Notes under the pieces: generated by a model | Told to the model about the DNA's origin: nothing | Databases searched by the model: none | The model's input: the letters and a program-made list of their open reading frames with translations, nothing else | Assembly: GCF_002975175.1 (NCBI RefSeq) | Contig: NZ_PCNZ01000002.1 | Span: 292,230-356,229, forward strand | From: Bacillus sp. MYb209 | GTDB lineage: Bacteria; Bacillota; Bacilli; Bacillales; Bacillaceae_G | Reading direction: 5' to 3' | DNA: 64,000 nucleotides | Shown here: positions 15,585 through 24,321 of the stretch, one piece after another | How positions within the stretch are numbered: position 1 is the first letter of the stretch | Layout: every line of letters starts with the position of its first letter | Program-made: the position numbers and the translations under genes

Positions 15585-16070
15585 GTGAATCAAGAACAAT
15601 CAACAATAAGAAACTTTGTACAAATTGGTTTATTTGGTGGCTTATTTTGGGGAGGTATATGGTATTTCCTTCATATATTCTCATTTACAGAAGCTGGCCC
15701 TAACTATTTACTTTTACCGTTTGCATTTGGAGATTGGAAAGAAGGGGTTTGGGGAAATGTACTAGGTATCGTTTGTATGGGACTTCTTTCAATTTTAGTG
15801 GCATTTCTCTATAAAGCTCTTTTTAAAAAGTTTGAAGGAGTATTACCTGGCGTACTATACGGTTTATTTTGGTGGGCATTATTATTTTTGGGGATGGGGC
15901 TAATGGCACCTGTTATTAAAAGTGCACTCCATTTACCGAAAGAAACAATTGTAACGACAGTATGTATCTTTATATTATATGGTGTTTTTATTTCGTATTC
16001 TGTAGCATTCGAATCGAATAATACAAATAGAGGAGAAGGGCTCGAGAAGACAAACTATTCAAATAAGTGA
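15585..16070 (+). CDS. yqhR: YqhR-family membrane protein
   Basis: A 161-residue protein with four hydrophobic segments (GLFGGLFWGGIWYFLHIF, VLGIVCMGLLSILVAFLY, VLYGLFWWALLFLGMGL, VCIFILYGVFISYSV). GTG 15585 lies six bases after GGAGGTG; the upstream TTG overlaps it. It sits between yqhQ and aroQ as in B. subtilis. Function unknown. Confidence 0.8.
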   Translation: MNQEQSTIRNFVQIGLFGGLFWGGIWYFLHIFSFTEAGPNYLLLPFAFGDWKEGVWGNVLGIVCMGLLSILVAFLYKALFKKFEGVLPGVLYGLFWWALLFLGMGLMAPVIKSALHLPKETIVTTVCIFILYGVFISYSVAFESNNTNRGEGLEKTNYSNK

Positions 16071-16125
16071 TTCCTATGTTAAAATGTCGTATAGACATTC
16101 TTTAATATTAAGGAGTTTTAAGAAA

Positions 16126-16566
16126 ATGAAAAAGTTACTCCTCGTAAACGGTCCTAACCTAAATCGCCTTGGCGTTAGGGAAGTAAATGTATACGGAAAA
16201 GGAACGTTAGAGACGCTTGAAACAGATATGAAACAAGAAGCAGAGAAAATGGGAGTGGAGTTAGAATGTTTTCAATCGAATCATGAAGGAGCTATTATTG
16301 ATATTATTCATGAGGCTGATGACATATATGAAGGAATCATTCTAAATCCGGGTGCATTTACGCATTATAGCTACGCGATTCGGGATGCTATCGCAAGTGT
16401 TTCGATTCCAGTTATTGAAGTACATATTTCTAACATTCACGGGCGTGAGTCGTTTCGTCATGAATCTGTGACAGCGGCTGTTTGTGCGGGACAAATTGTT
16501 GGATTTGGTTTTTATGGTTATAAGCTAGCGTTATTTGCATTAATGGAGAAATTGAGGGAGGCATAA
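16126..16566 (+). CDS. aroQ: 3-dehydroquinate dehydratase, type II
   Basis: Third step of the shikimate pathway: 3-dehydroquinate to 3-dehydroshikimate. The 146-residue length is typical of the dodecameric type II enzyme. Motifs: LVNGPNLNRLG at the start with a tyrosine in NVYGKG, NPGAFTHYSYAIRDA for substrate binding, and HISNIHGRESFRH with the catalytic histidine. ATG 16126 follows AAGGAG. It ends four bases before the peptidase gene, forming an aroQ-yqhT-efp unit. Some annotations call it aroD. Confidence 0.95.
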   Translation: MKKLLLVNGPNLNRLGVREVNVYGKGTLETLETDMKQEAEKMGVELECFQSNHEGAIIDIIHEADDIYEGIILNPGAFTHYSYAIRDAIASVSIPVIEVHISNIHGRESFRHESVTAAVCAGQIVGFGFYGYKLALFALMEKLREA

Positions 16567-16570
16567 AGTA

Positions 16571-17632
16571 ATGGAAAAGATCGAGAGATTAAGAAGTGCG
16601 TTTGATGAGGCTGGTATTGACGGTATCGTATTAACGAATGAACATAGCCGTAGATATATGGCGAATTTCACAGGAACAGCTGGTGTTGTACTAATTTCAA
16701 AAGAGCGTGCTCTATTTATTACAGATTTCCGTTATGTAGAGCAAGCTAGTAAACAAGCGGTTGGATACGAAATAGTGCAGCATTCAGGATTAATTCTTGA
16801 TGAAGTTGCGAAACAAGTTAAAGAACTTGGAATTCAAAAGCTAGGCTTTGAGCAAGATACTCTTACATATAGCTCTTACGTAACGCATAATGAAGCGATC
16901 GAAGCTGAATTCATCCCAACTTCTGGGCTTGTAGAAAAGTTACGCTTGATAAAGACTGATTCAGAGATTAAGATATTAAAGGAAGCTGCACAGATTGCAG
17001 ATGCTGCCTTTGAGCATATTCTATCATTCATTCGCCCGGGAGTATCTGAAATTGAAGTGTCAAATGAACTTGAATTTTTCATGAGAAAACAAGGAGCAAC
17101 ATCTTCTTCGTTTGATATTATCGTTGCTTCAGGTCTTCGTTCGGCATTACCGCACGGCGTGGCATCTGAAAAAGTGATAGAAAAAGGAGATTTCGTTACA
17201 TTAGACTTCGGCGCTTATTACAAAGGATATTGCTCTGATATTACTCGTACGATTGCAGTCGGTGAACCATCTGATAAATTAAAAGAAATTTATAATATCG
17301 TTTTAGAAGCACAACTACGTGGTGTGAACGGTATTAAAGCTGGTTTAACGGGTCGTGAGGCTGATGCATTAACGCGTGATTACATAACGGAAAAAGGATA
17401 TGGTGAATACTTCGGACACTCTACTGGTCATGGAATCGGTCTTGAAATCCATGAAGCACCAGGTTTAGCGTTCCGTTCTGATACAGTACTTGAACCAGGT
17501 ATGGCTGTAACAGTAGAACCAGGTATTTATATTCCAGGTGTTGGCGGGGTACGTATTGAAGATGATATCATTGTAACAAGTGAAGGTAATGAAGTAATAA
17601 CGAAATCACCAAAAGAACTTATTATTTTGTAA
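16571..17632 (+). CDS. yqhT: M24-family Xaa-Pro aminopeptidase YqhT
   Basis: A 353-residue pita-bread peptidase. Residues 1-125 form the creatinase N-terminal domain. The dinuclear metal site is visible in order: LDFGAYYKGYCSDITRT (two Asp), HSTGHGIGLEIHE (His), VEPGIYIPGVGG (Glu) and RIEDD (Glu). It removes N-terminal residues before proline or splits Xaa-Pro dipeptides. It directly precedes efp, as in many Firmicutes, linking proline peptide turnover with the factor that helps ribosomes through polyproline. Confidence 0.9.
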   Translation: MEKIERLRSAFDEAGIDGIVLTNEHSRRYMANFTGTAGVVLISKERALFITDFRYVEQASKQAVGYEIVQHSGLILDEVAKQVKELGIQKLGFEQDTLTYSSYVTHNEAIEAEFIPTSGLVEKLRLIKTDSEIKILKEAAQIADAAFEHILSFIRPGVSEIEVSNELEFFMRKQGATSSSFDIIVASGLRSALPHGVASEKVIEKGDFVTLDFGAYYKGYCSDITRTIAVGEPSDKLKEIYNIVLEAQLRGVNGIKAGLTGREADALTRDYITEKGYGEYFGHSTGHGIGLEIHEAPGLAFRSDTVLEPGMAVTVEPGIYIPGVGGVRIEDDIIVTSEGNEVITKSPKELIIL

Positions 17633-17653
17633 TACACAGGAGGATTTTTTTAC

Positions 17654-18211
17654 ATGATTTCAGTAAACGATTTTCGTACAGGTTTAACAATTTCAGTGGA
17701 CAATGCCCTTTGGCAAGTAATGGATTTCCAACACGTAAAGCCAGGTAAAGGTGCTGCATTCGTTCGCTCTAAACTACGTAACCTTCGCACAGGATCTGTT
17801 CAAGAGAAAACATTCCGTGCAGGTGAAAAAGTAGAAAAAGCACACATCGAAAACCGTCGTATGCAATACTTATACGCGAGCGGTGAGTCTCACGTATTTA
17901 TGGATAACGAAACTTATGAGCAAATCGAACTTGGCGAAAACCAAATCGAGCGCGAATTAAAATTCTTAAAAGAAAACATGGGAGTATCTATTATGACATA
18001 CCAAGATGAAGTACTTGGTGTTGAACTTCCGAACACAGTTGAATTAAAAGTATCAGAAACAGAGCCAGGTATTAAAGGTGACACAGCTTCTAACGTAACA
18101 AAACCAGCTACATTAGAAACTGGTCTTGTTGTACAAGTACCAATCTTCATCAACGAAAGCGAAATGCTTATCATCAACACTGGTGAAGGTAAATACGTTT
18201 CTCGTGCATAG
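17654..18211 (+). CDS. efp: Translation elongation factor P
   Basis: Rescues ribosomes stalled at consecutive prolines. The protein has 185 residues in three beta-barrel domains. Lys32, at the tip of domain I ([10 protein letters not shown]), is the residue modified with 5-aminopentanol in B. subtilis. It starts with ATG 17654 after AGGAGG and is followed by a strong terminator whose T-tract ends in the bcr1 insertion site. Confidence 0.97.
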   Translation: MISVNDFRTGLTISVDNALWQVMDFQHVKPGKGAAFVRSKLRNLRTGSVQEKTFRAGEKVEKAHIENRRMQYLYASGESHVFMDNETYEQIELGENQIERELKFLKENMGVSIMTYQDEVLGVELPNTVELKVSETEPGIKGDTASNVTKPATLETGLVVQVPIFINESEMLIINTGEGKYVSRA

Positions 18212-18214
18212 TAG

Positions 18215-18249
18215 AAAAGCACTCGTGATTATCACGAGTGCTTTTTTTA
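18215..18249 (+). terminator. Terminator of efp
   Basis: GCACTCGTGAT pairs with ATCACGAGTGC, with AAAA before and TTTTTTT after. The T-run merges into the TTTAT target duplication of the adjacent bcr1 element. Confidence 0.92.
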
Positions 18250-18399
18250 TCCCGCTATTTGCGGGCAGTAAAACTCCCACCTCAAAATTCGGCTGGAGCA
18301 AAGAAGTTAGGTGGGAGATAAACTGCCCGTAAACGCCCGATTGGTTCAACTAATAATCAGTGGGGGGATGCCCCCACACTGATTATAGTTTCACTTTAT
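18246..18399 (-). repeat. bcr1 repeat element with TTTAT target duplications
   Basis: 144 bases (18251-18394) between direct TTTAT repeats at 18246-18250 and 18395-18399. Inside are nested inverted repeats: CCCGC/GCGGG, CTCCCACCT/AGGTGGGAG, ACTG/CAGT pairs and a CAGTG...CACTG hairpin around GGGGG/CCCCC. Sequence and TTTAT duplication match the bcr1 family known only from the B. cereus group, described as a non-coding element with mobile features. It lies between convergent efp and the membrane gene at 18396, whose stop codon is in the duplication. Confidence 0.88.
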
Positions 18400-18716
18400 A
18401 GGAAATAGGGAAGATAGTAAATTGCGGTTATAACAAAACTAACTGTGACGAGTGAAAGGGTACCCATAATATATGGAGTCAAAACAATTTGAAACGGGCG
18501 TATTTCACCAGTTCCAACACCGGTAAAAGTTTTATTCGTTACATGATCCATATTGTTATTTCTAAAGTTACTCATAATAATTAACCACGTAATTGCAAAT
18601 ATTGCTAGACTGCCAAGGAAAAAGCTCTCCATAAATGACCAGCCGACCATTTTTGAAAAAAGATAAATAATAGCTAATTCTACTACAATTGTTAAACTAA
18701 TTTTCAATCCCTTCAT
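18396..18716 (-). CDS. Membrane protein, 106 aa
   Basis: Family not firmly recognised (DUF3899-like arrangement). Four hydrophobic segments: ISLTIVVELAIIYLFSKMV, FFLGSLAIFAITWLIIM, IVLTPYIMGTLSLVTV and SFVITAIYYLPYFL, with a polar loop (NFRNNNMDHVTNKTFTG) in the middle. ATG 18716 follows GAGGGGGG and overlaps the 3' end of the acetyltransferase gene by 20 bp. Its TAA stop (18396-18398) is inside the TTTAT duplication of the bcr1 element. Confidence 0.7.
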   Translation of the reverse strand: MKGLKISLTIVVELAIIYLFSKMVGWSFMESFFLGSLAIFAITWLIIMSNFRNNNMDHVTNKTFTGVGTGEIRPFQIVLTPYIMGTLSLVTVSFVITAIYYLPYFL

Positions 18717-19275
18717 ATTTTCCCCCCTCATTTTGTACTTCCAACCAATTTGAAAATTTTTCGCATGATACAACATGCAGTACGCAAGGTGATTTTACTT
18801 CTTTCTCCAAAGCGACATGTTCGTCTGGAAATTGTTTTTCCACATGTAATGAAATGTAAGGTAGTTTCTCTTGTGCTTTTAAAGAGCGAATGTTATTCGT
18901 TTTAGCACCGGCAAATACGTATGTAAGTTGCAAGTCTAAAAAAGCGATTTTAAAGATCTCTTTTTTAGCAGCTTCGTTATATCCTCTTCCCCAATATTGA
19001 TAGCCGAGCCAACTTCCAATATGTGAGTGCTTTTGTTCGTAATTAATATGTTTAAGTGTCGTGAGGCCAATTATTTCATTTTCCTCACTTACAATCACTC
19101 TTGATAAGGAGTGTTTTTTTCGTTCCTCTCCAATTGCAAAAAGAATGAATGCCTTTGTATCTTCCACTGATTCTACTTTTATCCCCAATGCATTTTTTAC
19201 ATGTGGATTGCTTGATAGTTCAAAAATCACATTTGCATATCGTAAATCGAGCGGTAATAAAGTAACTTGCTTCAT
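18697..19275 (-). CDS. GNAT-family N-acetyltransferase
   Basis: A 192-residue acetyltransferase of the RimJ/RimL kind. It shows the beta4-alpha3 CoA-binding region with QYWGRGYNEAAKKEI (about residues 92-106), preceded by IIGLTTLKHINYEQKHSHIGSWLG and followed by VFAGAKTNNIRSLKAQEK. Substrate unknown; such proteins modify protein N-termini, amines or antibiotics. It is cotranscribed with the overlapping membrane-protein gene. Confidence 0.82.
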   Translation of the reverse strand: MKQVTLLPLDLRYANVIFELSSNPHVKNALGIKVESVEDTKAFILFAIGEERKKHSLSRVIVSEENEIIGLTTLKHINYEQKHSHIGSWLGYQYWGRGYNEAAKKEIFKIAFLDLQLTYVFAGAKTNNIRSLKAQEKLPYISLHVEKQFPDEHVALEKEVKSPCVLHVVSCEKFSNWLEVQNEGGKYEGIEN

Positions 19276-19456
19276 CGTCTATGCTCCTTTTCTATTAAAT
19301 ATATCATAAATTAATGAGAATATTCAGATCTTAATAAAGTCGATAGAGAAAAATTATGTTTTTACTTCTGAAATAGACAACCCCTGCATATGGTTGTACA
19401 AATATATTCTTTTTCAGAATAAGGAAATAGTAACTGTTACGGGAGAAGGTGGGAGA

Positions 19457-19738
19457 ATGAAACAGTGGCTAGCGGCAATGGAAACATCCGTGCTTGTGAT
19501 GGGGTTACTTCGGTTGTTTTCAGGTAGCGCGGAAATATTCGCCGCTTTGCTTATGCTTTACGTGAATGATGCGAAGAAAGCATTGTTTATAAATGGTATG
19601 TTGGCGTTTGTTGGACCGACCGTATTAATTTTAACAATGACAATTGGCATAGCGAGTGTAGCAAGTGAGATTTCTTTCTTGAAACTCTTTTTTCTAGCAC
19701 TTGGAATCGGCTGTATTTTTATCGCGTTGTTGAAATAG
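19457..19738 (+). CDS. yqhV: YqhV / DUF2619 membrane protein
   Basis: A 93-residue protein with three hydrophobic segments, starting MKQWLAAMETSVLVMGLLRLFSG. ATG 19457 follows AAGGTGGGAG. Its length and place directly before spoIIIAA match B. subtilis YqhV. Function is not established; the conserved linkage suggests a role near the spoIIIA locus. Confidence 0.85.
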   Translation: MKQWLAAMETSVLVMGLLRLFSGSAEIFAALLMLYVNDAKKALFINGMLAFVGPTVLILTMTIGIASVASEISFLKLFFLALGIGCIFIALLK

Positions 19739-19765
19739 TAAGTCGAGTATAGTGGGGAGAAGCAT

Positions 19766-20692
19766 ATGAAAGAAGTATTAGAAGTTTTACCGAAAACGAT
19801 GAAACAGTTAGTGGAAGGTTGTAAGCAATACGATACTTTAGAGGAAATTCGTGTTCGAATTGGAAGACCGCTAGAGTGTATTGCGCATGGAGAAGTGTTT
19901 TTTTATGACTATATTGCTACAGCGGAAGATGCAATCCATTTATTGAATAAATTAAGTCAATTCTCAATTTACACGATGGAAGAAGAATTGAAACGTGGAT
20001 ATGTGACATTACGAGGGGGACATAGAATTGGCCTGGCGGGAAAAGTCATTACAGAAAAAAGTGAAGTGAAAATGATTCGAGATGTCTCTTCTTTTAATAT
20101 TCGTATTGCCCGTCAAAAAATAGGGATTGCTGAGCCGCTTCTGCCATATCTTTATGAATCACGATGGTTAAACACGATGGTAATTGGCCCACCGCAAACT
20201 GGGAAAACAACACTTTTAAGAGATGTAGCACGCTGTATGAGTCAAGGAGTAAGTGCTTCGAAAATTCCTTCATGTAAAGTGGGGATTGTTGATGAACGAT
20301 CAGAAATTGCGGGCTGTGTGAAAGGAATCCCGCAATATGACTTTGGCGTGCGAGTAGATGTATTAGACGCTTGCCCAAAAGCTGAAGGAATGATGATGAT
20401 GATTCGTTCTATGAGCCCAGATATTTTGATCGTAGATGAAATTGGACGTAAAGAAGATAGTGAAGCGATTATGGAGGCGGTGCATGCAGGCGTTCAGCTT
20501 TTTATAAGTGCACACGGATTTTCTTATGATGATGTTGTGAAACGTCCATCGCTGCAGGCGGTGTTGGAACTTGGTGTATTTGATAGGTTTGTGGAATTGT
20601 CAAAGGCGAGAGGACCAGGAACGGTTATGCAAGTGAAAGATAAATATGGCAAGCCAGTATTACCGCATAGAAAGGCTCAAGGCGTATGGTGA
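19766..20692 (+). CDS. spoIIIAA: Stage III sporulation protein AA, secretion-type ATPase
   Basis: ATPase of the SpoIIIA-SpoIIQ channel that links mother cell and forespore. Of its 308 residues the second half is a VirB11/GspE-like ATPase: Walker A GPPQTGKTTLLRD near residue 140, Walker B ILIVDEIGRKEDSE, and an arginine-rich N-domain (EIRVRIGRPLE). It starts the eight-gene spoIIIA operon and overlaps spoIIIAB by 7 bp. In B. subtilis the operon is driven by SigE in the mother cell; I could not place that promoter here with confidence. Confidence 0.96.
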   Translation: MKEVLEVLPKTMKQLVEGCKQYDTLEEIRVRIGRPLECIAHGEVFFYDYIATAEDAIHLLNKLSQFSIYTMEEELKRGYVTLRGGHRIGLAGKVITEKSEVKMIRDVSSFNIRIARQKIGIAEPLLPYLYESRWLNTMVIGPPQTGKTTLLRDVARCMSQGVSASKIPSCKVGIVDERSEIAGCVKGIPQYDFGVRVDVLDACPKAEGMMMMIRSMSPDILIVDEIGRKEDSEAIMEAVHAGVQLFISAHGFSYDDVVKRPSLQAVLELGVFDRFVELSKARGPGTVMQVKDKYGKPVLPHRKAQGVW

Positions 20693-21201
20693 AAATATTT
20701 GGTGCGGTATTAATAGTTGCGGTCAGCACCTTTTTCGGATTTTCATACGCTAAAAGGTACAGTGAGAGACCGCGGCAGCTTAGGTTATTGAAGGCTGCAT
20801 TGCAATCATTAGAAGCTGAAATTATGTATGGACACACGCCGTTATCTGAGGCTGCAGAGCGTTTAGTCAAACAAATGCCGAAGCCGTTAAATTGGATATT
20901 TCAAAGCTTTTCGAAACGGCTAGAGGACGGGGAGCAAACAGTTAGAGAAGCTTGGATTGATAGTTTGAAGGAGAACTGGACGTTAACGGCATTTAAACAA
21001 ACCGAGTATGAAATACTACAACAATTTGGTGAAACACTTGGACAACATGATCGTGAATCACAGCAAAAACATATTCGCTTATGTATTACACATTTGGAGA
21101 GAGAAGAAGGAGAAGCGAAAGCATTACAACTACAATATGAAAAAATGATAAAGAGTTTAGGGGTACTAGCAGGGCTACTTATCGTAATTTTACTGCTATA
21201 G
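20686..21201 (+). CDS. spoIIIAB: Stage III sporulation protein AB
   Basis: A 171-residue protein with an N-terminal membrane helix (VKIFGAVLIVAVSTFFGFSYAKRY), a soluble helical domain like GspF of type II secretion systems, and a C-terminal helix (LGVLAGLLIVILLL). It is thought to be the inner-membrane platform partner of SpoIIIAA. The GTG/ATG start region overlaps the end of spoIIIAA. Confidence 0.95.
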   Translation: MVKIFGAVLIVAVSTFFGFSYAKRYSERPRQLRLLKAALQSLEAEIMYGHTPLSEAAERLVKQMPKPLNWIFQSFSKRLEDGEQTVREAWIDSLKENWTLTAFKQTEYEILQQFGETLGQHDRESQQKHIRLCITHLEREEGEAKALQLQYEKMIKSLGVLAGLLIVILLL

Positions 21202-21215
21202 GGGGGAGAAAGGCG

Positions 21216-21419
21216 ATGTCCATTGATGTTGGATTAATATTTCAAATCGCCGGAATCGGCATTGTTTTAGCTTTCATTCATACTGTACTAAAAGAATTAA
21301 AGCGAGAGGATATTGCAAATTGGGTTATCCTTGTCGGTTTTGTCGTTATTTTGTTTCATGTTGCATTTTTAATTAATACTCTATTCGACAAGATTAAAAG
21401 TGTCTTTCTCTTTCAGTAA
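21216..21419 (+). CDS. spoIIIAC: Stage III sporulation protein AC
   Basis: A 67-residue membrane protein with two helices (IFQIAGIGIVLAFIHTVL and WVILVGFVVILFHVAFLI) joined by a short polar turn (KELKREDIAN). Its length and sequence are typical. It belongs to the membrane part of the SpoIIIA channel with AD and AE. Confidence 0.95.
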   Translation: MSIDVGLIFQIAGIGIVLAFIHTVLKELKREDIANWVILVGFVVILFHVAFLINTLFDKIKSVFLFQ

Positions 21420-21433
21420 AGGAGGCGGTTCGA

Positions 21434-21826
21434 ATCGAAATTATACAAATTGTCGGATTAGGCCTCGTTGCTACATTTTTAGCTGCTGTTTTAAATCAGC
21501 ATAAGTCTAGTATTACATCGTTATTTATTGTGTTCATTGGTAGCATGATGTTTCTTCTCTTAATCGATCAAATTCATTCTATTTTACAAATGATTGAGAG
21601 AGTGGCGAGTGAAGCGAAGGTTAGCAACGTATATGTAGAAACGTTATTGAAAATTATAGGGATTGCTTATATCGCTGAGTTTGGTGCGCAAATTACAAAG
21701 GATGCTGGTCAAGGTGCAATCGCTTCGAAAATTGAATTAGCTGGGAAAATCTTAATTCTCGTCATGGCAATTCCTATTTTGACGGTTGTAATTGAAACAA
21801 TTCTCGGTTTTTTACCTACGGGATAA
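21434..21826 (+). CDS. spoIIIAD: Stage III sporulation protein AD, non-canonical start
   Basis: A membrane protein homologous to SpoIIIAD over its whole length (IIQIVGLGLVATFL..., YVETLLKIIGIAYIAEFGAQITKDAGQGAIASKIELAGK). No ATG, GTG or TTG occurs in frame near the expected N-terminus; the first is GTG 21530, which would remove about 32 conserved residues. AAAGGAGG at 21418-21425 is eight bases before ATC 21434, which I use; ATT 21440 and GTT 21428 (where the B. subtilis start aligns) are alternatives. About 130 residues, against 133 in B. subtilis. Confidence 0.85.
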   Translation: MEIIQIVGLGLVATFLAAVLNQHKSSITSLFIVFIGSMMFLLLIDQIHSILQMIERVASEAKVSNVYVETLLKIIGIAYIAEFGAQITKDAGQGAIASKIELAGKILILVMAIPILTVVIETILGFLPTG

Positions 21827-21836
21827 GGGGGAGTGA

Positions 21837-23009
21837 ATGTTGAGGAAGTTTGGAGCTAAGCTATTATTTGCTTGCTTCCTTTTCTTTTCTTTACCGATTG
21901 TTGTACAAGCTTCTCCTATAGAAACAAACGTCGTTGATCAACAATTGGATAAGCTCGGAATTGAAGATGTGAAGCAATTTTGGGACGGGCTTGTTACAAA
22001 GTATGGAGGCTATTTACCAGAGAGTCAAAAAGGAAGCTTTATGGAGTTTGTAAAGGGAGAAAAAGAGTTCTCCATAAAAGAGTGGATGATAGGTCTACTA
22101 AAATATTTATTTCACGAGCTTGTTGCAAATGGAAAGTTACTTGGAACGCTCATTATGCTAACGATTTTCAGTGCATTGTTGCAATCGTTGCAATCTGCTT
22201 TTTCAAAGAGTAGCGTGGGTAAAATCGCTGATGCAGTCGTATACATGGTACTTATTATTTTCGCTTTAAATAGTTTTTATGTCGTCATGACATATGCAAG
22301 AGAGACGATACAAACAATGGTAGATTTCATACTAGCGTTATTACCAATATTACTTGCACTCATAGCAACAGGCGGCGGTGTTGTTTCTGTATCGTTTTTT
22401 CACCCAATCATCATTTTCTTAATGAATACGAGTGGGCTTCTTATGAACTATATCGTTTTACCACTTTTATTACTTGCAACTATATTAAGTATTGTAAGCA
22501 CGATGAGTGATCAATATAAAGTTACGAAATTGTCCAAGCTTTTGCAAAACGTTAGTGTTGGGATTATTGGTATCTTTTTGACGATTTTTTTAGGCGTATT
22601 ATCTGTACAGGGAACAGCGTCAGCCGTTGCTGATGGGATAGCTGTGAAAACGGCTAAATTTGTAACAGGAAACTTCATTCCTGTAGTAGGAAGGATGTTT
22701 ACTGAGGCAGCGGATACTGTTATTAGTGCATCTGGATTATTAAAAAACACAGTGGGAATTATCGGGCTCGTTATTTTATGCTTAATTGTCGCTTTCCCAG
22801 CGATTCAAATTTTTTGTATCGCGTTTATTTATAAATTCGCAGCAGCAGTATTGCAACCAGTAGGCGGAGGAGCAATTATTCAATGTTTAGATATCATTGG
22901 ACGAAGTATCATTTACGTATTTGCTTGCTTAGCTATCGTATCATTTATGTTCTTTTTAAGTATCACAATTATTATTGCTGCCGGGAACATTACTCTCATG
23001 ATGCGGTAG
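21837..23009 (+). CDS. spoIIIAE: Stage III sporulation protein AE
   Basis: A 390-residue polytopic membrane protein with a cleavable-looking signal sequence (LLFACFLFFSLPIVVQASP), an outside region of about 70 residues and then seven or eight hydrophobic segments. It is the largest membrane component of the SpoIIIA channel and is often compared with export-gate permeases. ATG 21837 follows GGGGGAG. Confidence 0.95.
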   Translation: MLRKFGAKLLFACFLFFSLPIVVQASPIETNVVDQQLDKLGIEDVKQFWDGLVTKYGGYLPESQKGSFMEFVKGEKEFSIKEWMIGLLKYLFHELVANGKLLGTLIMLTIFSALLQSLQSAFSKSSVGKIADAVVYMVLIIFALNSFYVVMTYARETIQTMVDFILALLPILLALIATGGGVVSVSFFHPIIIFLMNTSGLLMNYIVLPLLLLATILSIVSTMSDQYKVTKLSKLLQNVSVGIIGIFLTIFLGVLSVQGTASAVADGIAVKTAKFVTGNFIPVVGRMFTEAADTVISASGLLKNTVGIIGLVILCLIVAFPAIQIFCIAFIYKFAAAVLQPVGGGAIIQCLDIIGRSIIYVFACLAIVSFMFFLSITIIIAAGNITLMMR

Positions 23010-23021
23010 GAGGTGAAGAGT

Positions 23022-23654
23022 GTGCAATTTGTTACAGAGTGGATTAGAAATATTATCGTTTTTTTACTCTTAGCGACAATGCTTCATCTTATTCTTCCAA
23101 ATTCAAATTTGCAAAAGTACGTTAAATTCGTTGTAAGTCTACTGTTAGTCGTATTAATTTTAACGCCTCTATTTAAGTTATTACAAACAGATGTAAATGA
23201 AGTTATCGCAAATTTCAATGAAGAAAAGTACGTAGCAGATGGATCTGTAAAAAATTCGATAGATTCGAAGAAAAAAGAAATACAAGCTCTAACACGTGCA
23301 TATAGTTTAGAAGAGATGGCTACCAAAATGAAAAAAGACGTGGGAAAAGAGTTTGAGAAAAAGTATGGTATGACAGTCTCTGAAATACAAATAGTTGCAG
23401 TGGAACATGCAGAAGAAGTAAAGTCAGCGAAAGATATTCAATCTGTTGTTGTGACGTTGAAAGAAAAAGAACGCAGTAAAAATGATGCAATCGAAACAGT
23501 AAAGCCAATTGAAATTAATATGAAAGAACCTCCAAAAAAAATAGAAGAAACGAATGTAGAAATGAAAGATTTCTTTTCAAGCAGGTGGCAACTAGAGGAT
23601 AAACAAATCCAAGTTCAGATGGAAGGGAGGACAGGTAGCGTAAATGGACAATAA
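23022..23654 (+). CDS. spoIIIAF: Stage III sporulation protein AF
   Basis: A 210-residue protein with two N-terminal membrane helices (IIVFLLLATMLHLIL, FVVSLLLVVLILTPLF) and a soluble ring-building-motif-like domain (about residues 90-160: EKKYGMTVSEIQIVAVE, SVVVTLKEKE). GTG 23022 lies eight bases after AGGAGG; GTG 23013 overlaps that site. The C-terminus overlaps spoIIIAG by 11 bp. Confidence 0.93.
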   Translation: MQFVTEWIRNIIVFLLLATMLHLILPNSNLQKYVKFVVSLLLVVLILTPLFKLLQTDVNEVIANFNEEKYVADGSVKNSIDSKKKEIQALTRAYSLEEMATKMKKDVGKEFEKKYGMTVSEIQIVAVEHAEEVKSAKDIQSVVVTLKEKERSKNDAIETVKPIEINMKEPPKKIEETNVEMKDFFSSRWQLEDKQIQVQMEGRTGSVNGQ

Positions 23655-24306
23655 AGATAAAAATTCGAGGTTCTCATTTTTTCGAAACCTATTAAATGGG
23701 GATGGAAAAGAAAGTAATGAGAAGGGGAAAAAGGTAACACCTAAGTTTTTGCTTGTCCTACTCATACTTGGAATTGCGCTTATGTTTTCTAGTAATTTCT
23801 TATCACCTAAAAAAGAAGAAGTGCCTGTGTTTAAAGAAAAGACAAGTCAAAGCCAGGATAAAGATGTACCAACTTTCGGTCAAAAAAACAATGATAATAT
23901 GTCAAATGTAGAAAAATACGAAAAAGCGTATGAACAAGAATTGAAAGCTTCTTTAGAAGAGATAGCCGGAGTAAAAGACGTAACTATTAAAGTGAACTTA
24001 GATTCATCTGAAGAAAAAATACTCGAGAAAAATACAGTAAAACGTTCACAAACGACAGGTGAAACTGATAAAGCAGGCGGTAAAAGGGAAGTAGAAGACG
24101 AGTCTCTTGATGAAAAGACAGTCATTATACGTGAAGGTGATAAAGAAACTCCAATTGTTTTGCGAACAGAGAAACCGAAAGTACGGGGTGTTCTGGTCGT
24201 AGCAAAGGGAGTGGATAATATACAAATAAAAGCAATGGTAAAAGAAGCTGTGACGCGATTATTAGATGTACCAGCTCATCGCGTTTCAGTATCACCGAAA
24301 AATTGA
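23644..24306 (+). CDS. spoIIIAG: Stage III sporulation protein AG
   Basis: A 220-residue bitopic protein: one membrane helix near residues 34-50 (FLLVLLILGIALMFS), a variable linker, then the ring-building domain (EEIAGVKDVTIKVNLDSSEEK..., VRGVLVVAKGVDNIQIKAMVKEAVTRLLDVPAHRVSV). In B. subtilis it forms a very large ring in the space between the two cells. The inserted acidic/basic segment (TVKRSQTTGETDKAGGKR) forms the long beta-region of that ring. Confidence 0.95.
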   Translation: MDNKDKNSRFSFFRNLLNGDGKESNEKGKKVTPKFLLVLLILGIALMFSSNFLSPKKEEVPVFKEKTSQSQDKDVPTFGQKNNDNMSNVEKYEKAYEQELKASLEEIAGVKDVTIKVNLDSSEEKILEKNTVKRSQTTGETDKAGGKREVEDESLDEKTVIIREGDKETPIVLRTEKPKVRGVLVVAKGVDNIQIKAMVKEAVTRLLDVPAHRVSVSPKN

Positions 24307-24321
24307 TAGGGAGGAAATAAA

